Below, piece by piece: positions 53,571 to 61,871 of a DNA stretch of 61,871 nt. Numbering within the stretch: the stretch's first letter is position 1; each line of letters begins with the position of its first letter. The position numbers and the translations under genes are program-made. The notes under the pieces were generated by a model. The model was not told the DNA's origin and did not search any database. It saw nothing but the letters and a program-made list of their open reading frames with translations. The DNA comes from Gemmatimonadota bacterium. Its GTDB lineage: Bacteria > Gemmatimonadota > Gemmatimonadetes > Longimicrobiales > Gaopeijiaceae. The DNA lies in NCBI GenBank assembly GCA_003248075.1, contig QJYK01000265.1:1-61871 (forward strand). Reading direction: 5' to 3'.

Positions 53571-54584
53571 TCACGACCATTCCTCGGGCTTGGGATCCCG
53601 CAGCATGAGCGTCCGCAGCGCCTCCGCGGGCGGCCGCCCCTCGTGCACGATCGCGAACACCTGCTCCGCGATGGGCATCTCGACCTGGTGTCGCAGCGCG
53701 AGCTCGTACACGGCCGCCGCGGTCTGAACACCCTCGGCCACCGCGTGCAGGTCGACCAGGACGTCCTCGAGACGCTCGCCGCGACCCAGACGGTACCCGA
53801 CGGTCCGGTTGCGGCTGAGGTCCCCGGTGCAGGTCAGCACGAGGTCGCCCATCCCCGCCAACCCGGAGAAGGTAGCCCTCTCCGCGCCCATGGCGAGCCC
53901 CAGCCGGGTCATCTCCGCGAGCCCACGCGTGATGAGCGCGGCCAGGGTGTTGTGCCCGTATCCGAGGCCCGCGGTCACGCCCGCCGCCAGCGCGATGACG
54001 TTCTTCAGAGCGCCCCCGAGCTCGACCCCGACCACGTCCGGGTTCGTGTAGACGCGGAAATAGCCCGTCTGGAACGCCTCCTGGATGCGTGCCGAGGCGC
54101 TGGTGCTCCCGCTCGCCACCACGACCGCGGTGGGGGCCTCCCGCGCCACCTCCGCCGCGAAGCTCGGGCCGGACAGAACCGAGAAGCGCTCCATGGTCCG
54201 GGCCGGAAGGATCTGCGCGATCACCTGGTCCATGCGCAGCAGCGTCTCGAGCTCGATCCCCTTCGACGCGCTCATCACGAGGGCATCGCCCGCGATGTAG
54301 GGAGCGGCCTCCATCATCACCGTGCGAACGAACTGGGACGGGCTCACCGACACGATCAGCTCGGCGCCGCGGGTGGCAGAGCCGAGATCGTCCGTGGCAT
54401 CGAGAGCCGCCGGAAGCTCGACGCCTTCGAGGTAGGGGTTCACGTGCCGCTCTCGCATGGAGCGCGCCACGTCCGGCTCGTAGGACCACAGCACCACGTC
54501 GTGTCCCCGCTTGGCCAGCAGCAGGGCGAGGGCCGTGCCCCAGCCTCCCGCTCCGAGCACGGCGACGCGCAGGCCGGCGCTCAC
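53571..54584 (-). CDS. gpsA: Glycerol-3-phosphate dehydrogenase [NAD(P)+]
   Basis: 337 residues from a GTG overlapping the plsY stop (GTGA). It reduces dihydroxyacetone phosphate to glycerol-3-phosphate for phospholipid synthesis. Motifs are VAVLGAGGWGTALALLLA at the N-terminus, SASKGIELETLLRMDQV, LSGPSFAAEVA, the catalytic Lys in GGALKNVIALAAG and AGMGDLVLTCTGDLSRNR. Its product is the acceptor used by PlsY, encoded just upstream. Confidence 0.95.
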   Translation of the reverse strand: MSAGLRVAVLGAGGWGTALALLLAKRGHDVVLWSYEPDVARSMRERHVNPYLEGVELPAALDATDDLGSATRGAELIVSVSPSQFVRTVMMEAAPYIAGDALVMSASKGIELETLLRMDQVIAQILPARTMERFSVLSGPSFAAEVAREAPTAVVVASGSTSASARIQEAFQTGYFRVYTNPDVVGVELGGALKNVIALAAGVTAGLGYGHNTLAALITRGLAEMTRLGLAMGAERATFSGLAGMGDLVLTCTGDLSRNRTVGYRLGRGERLEDVLVDLHAVAEGVQTAAAVYELALRHQVEMPIAEQVFAIVHEGRPPAEALRTLMLRDPKPEEWS

Positions 54585-55195
54585 CCGCCGGCCGCTCCCC
54601 GGCGCGCCGAGCCGATGCGGTGTTCCTGCCCCTTGATGAGGCGCCGGAGGTTGGACCGGTGTGCCCACACCACGACGGCGGCGAGCGCGACGGTGAACCC
54701 GAAGAGCCCCTCGCCCGCCCCGCCGGACGAGAGCCGCACGAAGAGCGGGAGGCAGATCGCGGCCGAGATCGAGGCCAGCGACACGTACCGGGTGCCCACG
54801 AGGACGAGGAGCCAGACGACCGCGGCGCCCCCGACCGCGCCGGGCGCCAGCGCGAGGAACACCCCGGCGCTCGTGGCCACACCCTTTCCGCCCCGGAACC
54901 GCACCCAGATCGAGAACATGTGGCCGAGGATCGCGGCGGCACCGAAGGCGAGGGCCCAGGCGAAGCGCGCCCCGACCAGCCCGGGGAACAGCGCCACCGG
55001 CACGAAGCCCTTGGCCACGTCGACGACCATCACCGGGAGCGCGGAGCGCCAGCCCAGGACCCGGAACGCGTTCGTGGCACCGAGGTTCCCGGATCCGTGC
55101 TCCCTCAGGTCGACCCCGTGCAGCGCCTTTCCCACCAAGTAGCTGGTCGGCGTGGCACCGACCAGGTACGAGAGCACGAGGAGGGCGTAGGTCAC
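54581..55195 (-). CDS. plsY: Acyl-phosphate:glycerol-3-phosphate acyltransferase
   Basis: 204 residues from a GTG overlapping the der stop (GTGA). It acylates glycerol-3-phosphate using acyl phosphate in the first step of phospholipid formation. Five hydrophobic helices are seen. The two signature loops are HGSGNLGATNAFRVLG and RFRGGKGVATSAG. It sits between der and gpsA, whose product it consumes. Confidence 0.94.
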   Translation of the reverse strand: MTYALLVLSYLVGATPTSYLVGKALHGVDLREHGSGNLGATNAFRVLGWRSALPVMVVDVAKGFVPVALFPGLVGARFAWALAFGAAAILGHMFSIWVRFRGGKGVATSAGVFLALAPGAVGGAAVVWLLVLVGTRYVSLASISAAICLPLFVRLSSGGAGEGLFGFTVALAAVVVWAHRSNLRRLIKGQEHRIGSARRGAAGG

Positions 55196-56517
55196 GAGTC
55201 GCGGCTTCCCCGGATCCTCAGGCGAATGGGTGAGCCCGCGAACGACCAGCGCTCGCGGAACCCGTTGTGCAGGTAACGAACATAGCTGTCGGGGATCGCC
55301 TTCGGGTAGTTGGCGAAAAGAGCGAACGTCGGCGGCGCGGTTCCGACCTGGGTGGCGTACTTGAGCTTGACCGGTCGTCCCCTGTGATGGGGGGGAGGCT
55401 GTCGCTTGACCAGCGCGCCCAGCGCCTCGTTGACCTCGGGTGTGTCGATGCGTCGGTTCCGCTCGTCCGCCACCTCCACGATCAGGTCCAGCGTGCGACG
55501 CACGCGTTGACCGGTGAGGGCGGACGCGAACACGAACGGCACCCAGGCGAGAAACGGGTACCGCTGACCCGCCTTCTTCTCGAAATGCGCCGCCGTGTTC
55601 GTCTCCTTGTCGACCAGGTCCCACTTGTTGACGACCACGATCAGCCCCGCACCGGCCTCCCAGGCCTGCTCGGCGATGCGCACGTCCTGGTGGTGCAATT
55701 CGCCCTCGGACGCGTCGACCAGAAGCACGCACACGTCCGCGTCCCGAACGACCCGCTCGGTGCGTAGCGCGCTGTAGTATTCCAGGGCGTCGGTCACACG
55801 GGACTGGCGCCGGAGCCCGGCGGTGTCCACGAAGACCAGGTTCCTGCCATGGTAGCGCAGCGGCGTATCGACCGGATCGCGGGTCGTTCCGGGGATCTCG
55901 CTCACCACCACCCGCTCCTCACCGAACAGCCGGTTGACGAAGCTGGACTTACCCACGTTGGGCTTCCCGATCACGGCGACCCGGACGTGGCTCTCGTCCT
56001 CGGAGGGCTCGGCGGACGGCGGGAACGAGGCGACGATGGCGTCGAAGAGGTCCCCGGAGCCCTTGCCGGAGATCGCGCTCACCGGGTGGGGCTCGCCGAG
56101 CCCCAGCGACCAGAAATCGTGGTGGCCCGGGTCTCCGGGGAGGTTGTCCATCTTGTTCACCACCAGCAGAACCGGGCGCCCGGCCCTGCGGAGGACCTCG
56201 GCGAGCTTCTCGTCGAGCGGGTGGGGACCGTCTTTTCCATCGACCAGCAGAAGGATCACGTCGGCCTCCTCGACCGCGGCCATCGCCTGGGTCCGGATGG
56301 CGCGGTCCATGGGCTCGTCGCTCCCCTCGATCACCCCTCCGGTATCGACCACGAAGAAGGTGCGCCCGCCCCATTCGGCCCGCGCGAAATTGCGGTCCCG
56401 CGTGACACCCGGGCGGTCGTCGACGATGGCCTGCCGTCGGCCGATGGCACGGTTGAAGAAGGTGGACTTCCCGACGTTCGGGCGGCCCACGACGGCGACC
56501 ACCGGGAGTCGGCTCAC
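55192..56517 (-). CDS. der: Ribosome biogenesis GTPase Der (two G domains)
   Basis: 441 residues from a GTG overlapping the DUF512 gene stop (GTGA). It assists maturation of the 50S subunit. The first G domain has GRPNVGKSTFFN (residues about 10-21), PGVTRDR, DTGG and NKMD; the second has GKPNVGKSSFVN (about 181), PGTTRDP, DTAG and NKWD. A KH-like C-terminal domain follows, with KYATQVGTAPPTFALFANYP. All G motifs are intact. Confidence 0.96.
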   Translation of the reverse strand: MSRLPVVAVVGRPNVGKSTFFNRAIGRRQAIVDDRPGVTRDRNFARAEWGGRTFFVVDTGGVIEGSDEPMDRAIRTQAMAAVEEADVILLLVDGKDGPHPLDEKLAEVLRRAGRPVLLVVNKMDNLPGDPGHHDFWSLGLGEPHPVSAISGKGSGDLFDAIVASFPPSAEPSEDESHVRVAVIGKPNVGKSSFVNRLFGEERVVVSEIPGTTRDPVDTPLRYHGRNLVFVDTAGLRRQSRVTDALEYYSALRTERVVRDADVCVLLVDASEGELHHQDVRIAEQAWEAGAGLIVVVNKWDLVDKETNTAAHFEKKAGQRYPFLAWVPFVFASALTGQRVRRTLDLIVEVADERNRRIDTPEVNEALGALVKRQPPPHHRGRPVKLKYATQVGTAPPTFALFANYPKAIPDSYVRYLHNGFRERWSFAGSPIRLRIRGSRDS

Positions 56518-57785
56518 AGGGCCCCGAGCGCCTCGGTGACCTCGTAGCCGCGGAGGACCCGTCCGGGCGCGACGGCCGCTTCGATCCGGGCCAGGGGGAA
56601 GCTGTCGATGAAGAGGTCGTCCGCGTTGAGCGCCTCGGCAGGGAGGAGCACGACGTCCCGCTCACGTGACGGGCCAAGCGCCGCCAGGATGTCCTCCCCG
56701 CCCAGGAGCCCGGCGATCGTCACCGTCTCGCCGAAGAAGCGGTTCTCGACGACCACGACCTCGACGTCCGCGCCGGTCGCATGGGCCAGCCGCGGCGCCC
56801 GTTCGCCGAGGAAGGGCGCCATCGATCCTCCGGTGACGAGGCGGACGCGGTGGCCGTCCAACCTCGGGACCCGCCCGAGGCCTTCGTCGAAGGCGTCGAC
56901 GAAGCGTCGGACCGCGCCGACCCCGTTCTCGTACAGCGCGCCGTCGTCGTAGTAGTCCGCTTCCGGGAGTGGAAGCCCCGCCGTCAGGTAGAGCTCGTCC
57001 GCGGCGTACGCCCACCCCTCCCCACGCGCCGGCAAGGCCCGTGCGCGGGCCGCGTCCACCTGCGCCACGGCGGCCCGAGCCTCTTCGCGCGTGAGGTGGC
57101 GCACCGGCCGGTTCAGGTTGTAGCGGGTGAGCCCCACCGGCACCACCGAGAGCGATCGGATGCCCTCGCCGAGCTGCCACAGGTCCGCGATCGTGCGGTC
57201 GAGATGGTGCCCGTCGTTCCAACCGGGGCAGAGCACGACCTGGGTGTGGACCTCGAGGCCACCCCGCAGGAGCCATCCCAGCTGATCCAGGATCAGGCCG
57301 GCCCGCTCGTTCACGAGCAATCGTCTGCGCACCTCGGGGTCGGTCGCGTGCACGCTGACGTACAGAGGGGAGATCCTCTGGTCCACGAGCCGCTGCATGC
57401 CTTTCGGGCCCAGGTTCGTCAAGGTCACGTAGCTGCCGTACGTGAACGACAGCCGGAAGTCGTCGTCGCGCAGCCAGAGCGAGTCGCGCACCCCTTCGGG
57501 GTTGCCGTCGATGAAGCAGAAGACGCACTTGTTCGCGCACTCGCGGATCGCGTCGGGCGCCGGCTGGATCCCCAGGGGCGTCCCCGGGTCCCGCTCGATC
57601 TCGTAGATCACGGCCTCGCCGTTCGGTCCCACCGCTTCGAGCTCGAGCTCGGTGTCCGCGAGCAGGAACGTGAGGTCGATCCCGTCGCGCACGCGCGCTC
57701 CGTTGATCCGGACGATCCTCGTCCCGATCTCCAGCTCCAGCTCTTCGGCGATGCTCCCGGCCTCGATGGCCGCGATCCGGACCAA
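56514..57785 (-). CDS. DUF512 radical SAM protein with a PDZ-like N-terminus
   Basis: 423 residues if TTG 57785 is used (RBS GAGG eight bases upstream); TTG 57815 would add 10 residues but leaves too short a leader from the predicted promoter. A PDZ-like segment (about 1-55, IEAGSIAEELELEIGTRIVRING) precedes the Fe-S motif CANKCVFC (CxxxCxxC) of radical SAM enzymes. The C-terminal DUF512 part follows, with TGGSMAPFLGE and VENRFFGETVTIAGLL. The family is conserved next to der in many bacteria but its reaction is unknown. It leads the 50-58 kb minus-strand operon. Confidence 0.88.
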   Translation of the reverse strand: MVRIAAIEAGSIAEELELEIGTRIVRINGARVRDGIDLTFLLADTELELEAVGPNGEAVIYEIERDPGTPLGIQPAPDAIRECANKCVFCFIDGNPEGVRDSLWLRDDDFRLSFTYGSYVTLTNLGPKGMQRLVDQRISPLYVSVHATDPEVRRRLLVNERAGLILDQLGWLLRGGLEVHTQVVLCPGWNDGHHLDRTIADLWQLGEGIRSLSVVPVGLTRYNLNRPVRHLTREEARAAVAQVDAARARALPARGEGWAYAADELYLTAGLPLPEADYYDDGALYENGVGAVRRFVDAFDEGLGRVPRLDGHRVRLVTGGSMAPFLGERAPRLAHATGADVEVVVVENRFFGETVTIAGLLGGEDILAALGPSRERDVVLLPAEALNADDLFIDSFPLARIEAAVAPGRVLRGYEVTEALGAL

Positions 57786-57823
57786 GACTCCTGCCTCTTC
57801 CCTGGGTGGTGGCAAAGCGCAGA

Positions 57824-57852
57824 AAGCTAACGGCGCGCGGGTGGGCCCTCAA
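57824..57852 (-). promoter_or_regulatory. Predicted promoter of the DUF512-der-plsY-gpsA operon
   Basis: On the minus strand TTGAGG (57852-57847), a 17-nt spacer and TAGCTT (57829-57824). It lies at the head of a run of overlapping genes and supports the downstream TTG start for DUF512. The same -35/-10 form recurs at 1740, 5949, 11657 and 31771. Confidence 0.6.
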
Positions 57853-57964
57853 TTTCGGCAACCGGCGCCTGCCTGCTTGCCCCGTGCCGTCGTCCCGGGA
57901 CAGAATCGGGAACCCAACCGCCCGCGCGACTGTATCGCCAGTCGGACCCAGACCCCAGGATCGC

Positions 57965-59314
57965 ATGACTCGAGGACGCCTCCCTTTCGTGGCCACGCTC
58001 GCCGCTCTGCTGGCGGGGCTTGGCTGCGAGGAGGTCGAGCAGCTTCAGGACCGGTTCCGCGACCTGACGCCGTATGAGGCGTACCTCGCGGCCCTGTCGG
58101 AGGCCGGACTCGACCGCACCGCCCTCGGTCGGGACTGGGTGGCCGCGGGGCATCGGGCCGTGGAGGAAGCCGTCCCCGTGACGATCCCCTTCCAGGAAGA
58201 GGGGTTCATCGCTCCGGAACAGCCGGGCGCCATGGCCTACCGGCTCCGCGTGGGACGCGGACAGCGCCTGGAGGCGTCCGTGGGCCTGGACTCCGACGAG
58301 GACACGCGGGTCTTCGTGGATCTCTTCCGGGTCCCGGAGGACGAGCGAGATCCGATGCGCCCGGTGGTGACCGCCGACTCCGTTCCCGGAGACTTCAGCT
58401 ACGAGCCCTGGCGCGGCGGGGACTTCATCCTCCGCGTCCAGCCCGAGCTCCTCCGCGGGGGGCGTTACCATGTCGTTCTGCGCCTGGAGGCCCAGCTGGC
58501 GTTTCCGGTCCAGGGGATCGACGAGCGCGCGATCCAGAGCGTGTTCGGCGACGAGCGCGAGGGCGGCCGGCGCTCTCACCACGGAATCGACATCTTCGCG
58601 CGGCGTGGCACGCCCGTTGTGGCCACCTCGGACGGGGTCGTAAGGCGGGTCGAGGTCACCAACCTCGGCGGCAAGGTGGTCTGGCTCCGCGACGAGGCCC
58701 GCAACGCGAACATCTATTTCGCCCATCTGGACAGCCAGATGGTGCGTAGCGGCCAGAGCGTCCGGATCGGCGACGTCCTCGGGCTGGTCGGCAATACCGG
58801 CAACGCGCGCACCACGCCGCCCCACCTCCACTTCGGGGTGTATCGGAGGGGCGAGGGGCCCGTCGACCCCGACCCGTTCATCCGCAGACCGCGGGGTAGC
58901 CTCGCCGAGCTCACCGCCGACGTGGGTCAGCTGGGCGCATGGGTTCGCCTGCGCAACGAGGGCATCAGGCTGCGGCCATCGCCCTCCACCCGTTCGGGGG
59001 TGGTGCGCGAGCTCGGACGCTATACACCGCTTCGGGTGCTCGGTGGCTCGGCGGATTGGTATCGGGTGGCGCTGCCCGACGGCAGGCAGGGATACGTCCT
59101 GGCCCGGCTCACCGAGCCGGTCGACCGACCCGTGGAGGTGCGCACGGCCCTCGCCGGAGGCGCGCTCCATGCGGGACCCCGCTCGAATGCCCCGGTCGTC
59201 GTCGAGCTGGCCCCGGGCGCAGAGGTGCCGGTGCTGGGCCGGTTCGACGAGTACCTGTACGTGCGGGCGCCCACGGGTGAGACCGGATGGTTCGGCGAGG
59301 GTGCCCTTCCCTGA
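57965..59314 (+). CDS. M23-family (LytM) peptidase lipoprotein with SH3 domains
   Basis: 449 residues from ATG 57965. A signal peptide leads to Cys21 (LAGLGC). Residues about 60-180 are a beta-rich, unassigned domain. The LytM metallopeptidase domain spans about 200-305 with SHHGIDIFARRGTPVVA (H-x3-D), IYFAHLDSQ and PPHLHFGVY (HxH); all zinc ligands are present. Two SH3-like domains follow (about 315-385 and 390-449). It would cleave peptidoglycan cross-bridges or activate amidases. It is divergent from the DUF512 operon. Confidence 0.9.
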   Translation: MTRGRLPFVATLAALLAGLGCEEVEQLQDRFRDLTPYEAYLAALSEAGLDRTALGRDWVAAGHRAVEEAVPVTIPFQEEGFIAPEQPGAMAYRLRVGRGQRLEASVGLDSDEDTRVFVDLFRVPEDERDPMRPVVTADSVPGDFSYEPWRGGDFILRVQPELLRGGRYHVVLRLEAQLAFPVQGIDERAIQSVFGDEREGGRRSHHGIDIFARRGTPVVATSDGVVRRVEVTNLGGKVVWLRDEARNANIYFAHLDSQMVRSGQSVRIGDVLGLVGNTGNARTTPPHLHFGVYRRGEGPVDPDPFIRRPRGSLAELTADVGQLGAWVRLRNEGIRLRPSPSTRSGVVRELGRYTPLRVLGGSADWYRVALPDGRQGYVLARLTEPVDRPVEVRTALAGGALHAGPRSNAPVVVELAPGAEVPVLGRFDEYLYVRAPTGETGWFGEGALP

Positions 59315-59342
59315 CTCCGGAAGGGTCGCGAGACCCGTTCCC

Positions 59343-60143
59343 TCACGACGATAGCGTGAAGTCGGGGTCGCGGAGCACGTCGGTGCTGAGGAAATGGATC
59401 CCTTCCGCTTTCGCCTGCCTCCAACGGTCGGCGTTCACGATGTTGAACCCCCTTACCACGAAGCCGCGGGTGGAAAGGAAGCCGCCGAGGTCCTGCCAGC
59501 GCGGCTTGCGGTTGGTGACGAGCACGTTGAGGAACAGCCAGTGCCCCCTCTCGGGAGGTGGTCGGTCCCAGCGCGCCCATGAGCGGTCGACGAAGCAAAG
59601 CCGCTCCCGGGGTAGCTGCTCGGCGTAGCGCTGCTTCCGCTTGGGGCGGCCCGAGAGGCAGAAGACCAATTTTCCTCTCATGAGCTCGACAGGTGGCCAC
59701 CCGCCCGCCCGCCCCGCACGGACCAGGTCGGGCGCCCCTCCGATCAGGTCCGCGGGGCCGTAGATGCGGTCGCGGCCGACCGCCCGAGTGAGGTATTCGT
59801 CCAGACCCGCCGCGTATTCGGCATGGCTCGCCCCCCGGGGCGCGTTCTTGAGGTCGAGGTGGATCGTGACGACCTCGTGGTCAGGGTGGCCTTCGGCCCA
59901 TTCCCTCAGCTCGACAAGCCAGTCCGACAGCAGGCGCTTGGCCGGATCGGCCTCGTCGAAGGGCCCCCGGTGCGCCACCTGCCATTCGAGGCGATCCTCG
60001 GCCTGAACCAGATCCAGCTCCAGGCCGCCGCACGGCACGGCCCCGGGGACCTGCGGGTCGCCCTCCAGCTGCTCGGCCAGCGATGCCTGTTTCGAATAGG
60101 AGTTGTGCGAGGCCTTGACCTGGTGCTCGTCGTAACGGGGCAT
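59343..60143 (-). CDS. Calcium-dependent phosphoinositide-specific phospholipase C-like protein
   Basis: 266 residues from ATG 60143. A TIM-barrel PLC-like enzyme: HQVKASHNSYSKQ carries the catalytic His, GLELDLV the metal-binding Glu/Asp, and TIHLDLKNAP a further acidic pair, as in the PI-PLC-C1 family. Later GFVVRGFNIVNADRW resembles the end of glycerophosphodiesterase-type barrels. No signal peptide is seen from this start or the longer frame, so location is unclear. Substrate is unknown, as bacteria without inositol lipids also carry such genes. Confidence 0.75.
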   Translation of the reverse strand: MPRYDEHQVKASHNSYSKQASLAEQLEGDPQVPGAVPCGGLELDLVQAEDRLEWQVAHRGPFDEADPAKRLLSDWLVELREWAEGHPDHEVVTIHLDLKNAPRGASHAEYAAGLDEYLTRAVGRDRIYGPADLIGGAPDLVRAGRAGGWPPVELMRGKLVFCLSGRPKRKQRYAEQLPRERLCFVDRSWARWDRPPPERGHWLFLNVLVTNRKPRWQDLGGFLSTRGFVVRGFNIVNADRWRQAKAEGIHFLSTDVLRDPDFTLSS

Positions 60144-60219
60144 CGATCGGTTGCCGTTACGGTGGATGAGGCGGCTCGGCGGCGATGCCCCCAGCGGCAC
60201 CCAACGGCCGAAGAAACAC

Positions 60220-60255
60220 GCAGCCCCGCAGGGCTCCAAGTCCCTGCGGGGCTGC
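60220..60255 (-). terminator. Terminator hairpin after the PKD-domain gene
   Basis: A perfect 14-bp stem (GCAGCCCCGCAGGG with CCCTGCGGGGCTGC) and 8-nt loop, 37 bases beyond the PKD gene stop on the minus strand. It is followed on that strand by GTGTTTCTTC, a modest T-rich tail, so intrinsic termination is plausible. Confidence 0.75.
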
Positions 60256-60291
60256 CCGTCGAGCCATCACTACGGCTGCCGCACCGGCTGC

Positions 60292-61871
60292 CTAGTTCGT
60301 GTGGATGACGATGCTGCCGCCACCGATGGCCTGACCGCCATTGTCGTAGAGGACGATCTCGTCCTGGCCGTCTTCCTCCCAGATCCTGATGCGGAACGTG
60401 TCGGGATCGGCATCGCCGGCCCACAGCATGAACTTGTATACGCCCGCACCGTTGACGGTGCCCACGCCCTTGAACTGGGCATTCGTGCCGCCCTGATTCA
60501 CCACGAGCCATTCGTAGCTGTCGGAGTGGAAGTCCAGGTCCGCCGCGTGGAACTGGAACTCGGTATTCCCGTCGGGCTCCGTCTGTCCCTTCTTGTACTT
60601 CGCCACGAACCCGAAGACCGCCCGGCCGGAGACCGACTCTTCGGGCATGTACGCCCCTCCAGGCGAGTCGATCCAGCCGCCACCGGTGACGAAGCCGCCG
60701 TCGGGATCGTAGACGACGATGGGCAGATCGGTCGAACGACTACCCGTTCCGCCGTCCTTGTCGGTCACGTGGACCGTGACGGTGTAGACGCCGGGCTCGG
60801 TGTACGTATGGTAGGGGCCGGTGCAAGTCGTGCCGGACACCGTTCCAGCCATCGCGCCCGTCTCGTCGTCGTGGTCGACGGCGCAGCTGTACGGCTCATC
60901 CGCGGCGTTGGCCGGGTCGGTGAACGGAGCGCCTACGCCCAGGGGTTGATCGGAAATGGCGACCGGATCCGTCGGGGCTCCCGTGATGCCACCGACCGTC
61001 GGGGCCACGTTCCGGATCGAAACCCCCGCGTTCAAGGTCGTCGGGTTCGCGCCCGCGTGGATCGGCACCGAGATGTCCGGGAAGAGGTTGCTCAGGTCGA
61101 AGTTCGTGATCGCGATCGGAAATCGATGTGTGTACAAGCTGAAGATGTCGACGGAGAAATAGGCTCCCAACTCGACCATGTATTGCGTGAACACGTATTT
61201 GGAATTCTTGATCTGCAGATTCCCGAGCCCGGGGCCGTCGACCGCCAAGACGGAGCTGAGGATCCGGGGGACCGACGGGTCGGTGTACGTGAGCGAGCCG
61301 CCGCCGGTGAGTCCATTCGACGCCATCCAATCCGCCGTGAACTTGTCCGACCCCACCTTGGGTTTGGCATAGGCTCCGAACTCCGCCGAGGCCTTGGCGA
61401 CACTCTTGGACGCGATGGGGAAGTCGATGGCGGGAAGGGCGAAGACGGCCCCCGGTCCGAAGGGGGTCGGCCCACTCCTGGACTTATTCACGTCGATGTT
61501 CGCGCAACAGCCCAACACTTCGATCTCCGCGACATCGACGTAAGCGCCGAGGAAGAACTTGTAGCGCATGACGAACTCGTTGCCGTTCTCGGCGGCGATC
61601 CCGGCCGCCGTGTAGTCCGCGGCCGACCAGTCCACGCCCTTTGCGAGGCTCATCGGGCTGAACGTGGTACCCTCGTCCACCGCGTCGGCAGCGTCGATGC
61701 TGACGTTCATCGGCAGCCTCGCGCCGAAGCCGTAATCGAACTCGAAGCCGGCCTTGAACTTGTACGCACAAACCTCGACGCCGAAGATGGGGTCAACGGC
61801 GCACGATTCACCACTCACCGTCCAGTCGATATCCGGTCCAGAGATGGTGAAGCCATGGACCAGGTCGTCTT
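60292..61871 (-). CDS. Large secreted PKD-domain protein, 5' end outside the window
   Basis: The frame is open to the window edge (526 codons seen); a GTG at 61818 is not a real start because coding-like sequence (HGFTISGPDIDWTVSG) continues upstream. Cys-containing beta-rich segments come first. A PKD-like domain lies around 240-340 residues from the visible start (HTYTEPGVYTVTVHVTDKDGG). The C-terminal module has GGFVTGGGWIDSPGGAYMP and VFGFVAKYKKG, resembling the post-COAP-1-type domain at the end of many secreted adhesin-like proteins. It is probably a surface or secreted protein; function unknown. A terminator hairpin follows. Confidence 0.75.
   Translation of the reverse strand, partial: DDLVHGFTISGPDIDWTVSGESCAVDPIFGVEVCAYKFKAGFEFDYGFGARLPMNVSIDAADAVDEGTTFSPMSLAKGVDWSAADYTAAGIAAENGNEFVMRYKFFLGAYVDVAEIEVLGCCANIDVNKSRSGPTPFGPGAVFALPAIDFPIASKSVAKASAEFGAYAKPKVGSDKFTADWMASNGLTGGGSLTYTDPSVPRILSSVLAVDGPGLGNLQIKNSKYVFTQYMVELGAYFSVDIFSLYTHRFPIAITNFDLSNLFPDISVPIHAGANPTTLNAGVSIRNVAPTVGGITGAPTDPVAISDQPLGVGAPFTDPANAADEPYSCAVDHDDETGAMAGTVSGTTCTGPYHTYTEPGVYTVTVHVTDKDGGTGSRSTDLPIVVYDPDGGFVTGGGWIDSPGGAYMPEESVSGRAVFGFVAKYKKGQTEPDGNTEFQFHAADLDFHSDSYEWLVVNQGGTNAQFKGVGTVNGAGVYKFMLWAGDADPDTFRIRIWEEDGQDEIVLYDNGGQAIGGGSIVIHTN

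Overview
The window is a GC-rich stretch of a diderm, LPS-bearing bacterial chromosome. The likely source is Gemmatimonadota or a close relative. This is an inference from the mix of genes (Kdo and Lpt genes, six-bladed propeller and Big_2 lipoproteins, DUF512-Der-PlsY-GpsA operon), heavy use of GTG and TTG starts, and a -10 element of the form TAnCTT, which recalls Bacteroidota promoters. No 16S gene is present, so the assignment is not proven.

Layout. (1) 1-1626: two minus-strand genes, a truncated CopC-domain protein and a Tat-exported class V aminotransferase. (2) 1.8-30.9 kb: an unbroken run of plus-strand genes. It begins with rnz, a small unknown, tyrA, aroA, cmk and rpsA, followed by an LpoA-like lipoprotein and an acyl-CoA carboxylase beta subunit. 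Next is a Kdo/LPS transport block (kdsB-pyrG-kdsA-kdsC-kdsD-lptC-lptA-lptB-rpoN). It runs straight into a surface-glycan cassette (GT2, wecB, GT4, YfhO, flippase-like, polyprenol-P-mannose synthase, methyltransferase) and ends with a CYTH protein and rlpA. (3) 30905-30932: a 28-bp site with the architecture of dif, the XerC/XerD chromosome dimer resolution site, lying between convergent genes exactly where the gene-strand bias flips. The window therefore probably spans the replication terminus. (4) 31-43 kb: a mixed region with YfgM-like, Crp/Fnr and MFS genes, then GGT, DUF423, sirtuin, a Big_2 metalloprotease, threonine dehydratase, several lipoproteins, an outer-membrane barrel and a PAP2 protein. 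(5) 43.3-49.6 kb: an accessory island of exported proteins of poor conservation. It ends in a decayed terminase, a truncated tyrosine integrase and tRNA-Arg(CCT). (6) 49.7-57.8 kb: a minus-strand housekeeping run led by a promoter at 57.84 kb: DUF512 radical SAM, der, plsY, gpsA, merR, surE, pcm, DedA/YqaA, an unknown and a helix-turn-helix protein. (7) 58-61.9 kb: an M23 peptidase, a PI-PLC-like protein and the C-terminal part of a large PKD-domain secreted protein.

How the parts fit together. The kds genes make CMP-Kdo (pyrG supplies CTP) and lptC/A/B move the LPS. The downstream glycosyltransferases, with two polyprenyl-phosphate sugar synthases, a GT-C-like YfhO and a flippase-like protein, probably build or decorate a surface glycan. 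The 50-58 kb operon covers phospholipid entry (gpsA, plsY), ribosome GTPase (der) and stationary-phase repair (surE, pcm). Genes in the conserved blocks are tightly packed, with many 4-nt NTGA stop/start overlaps.
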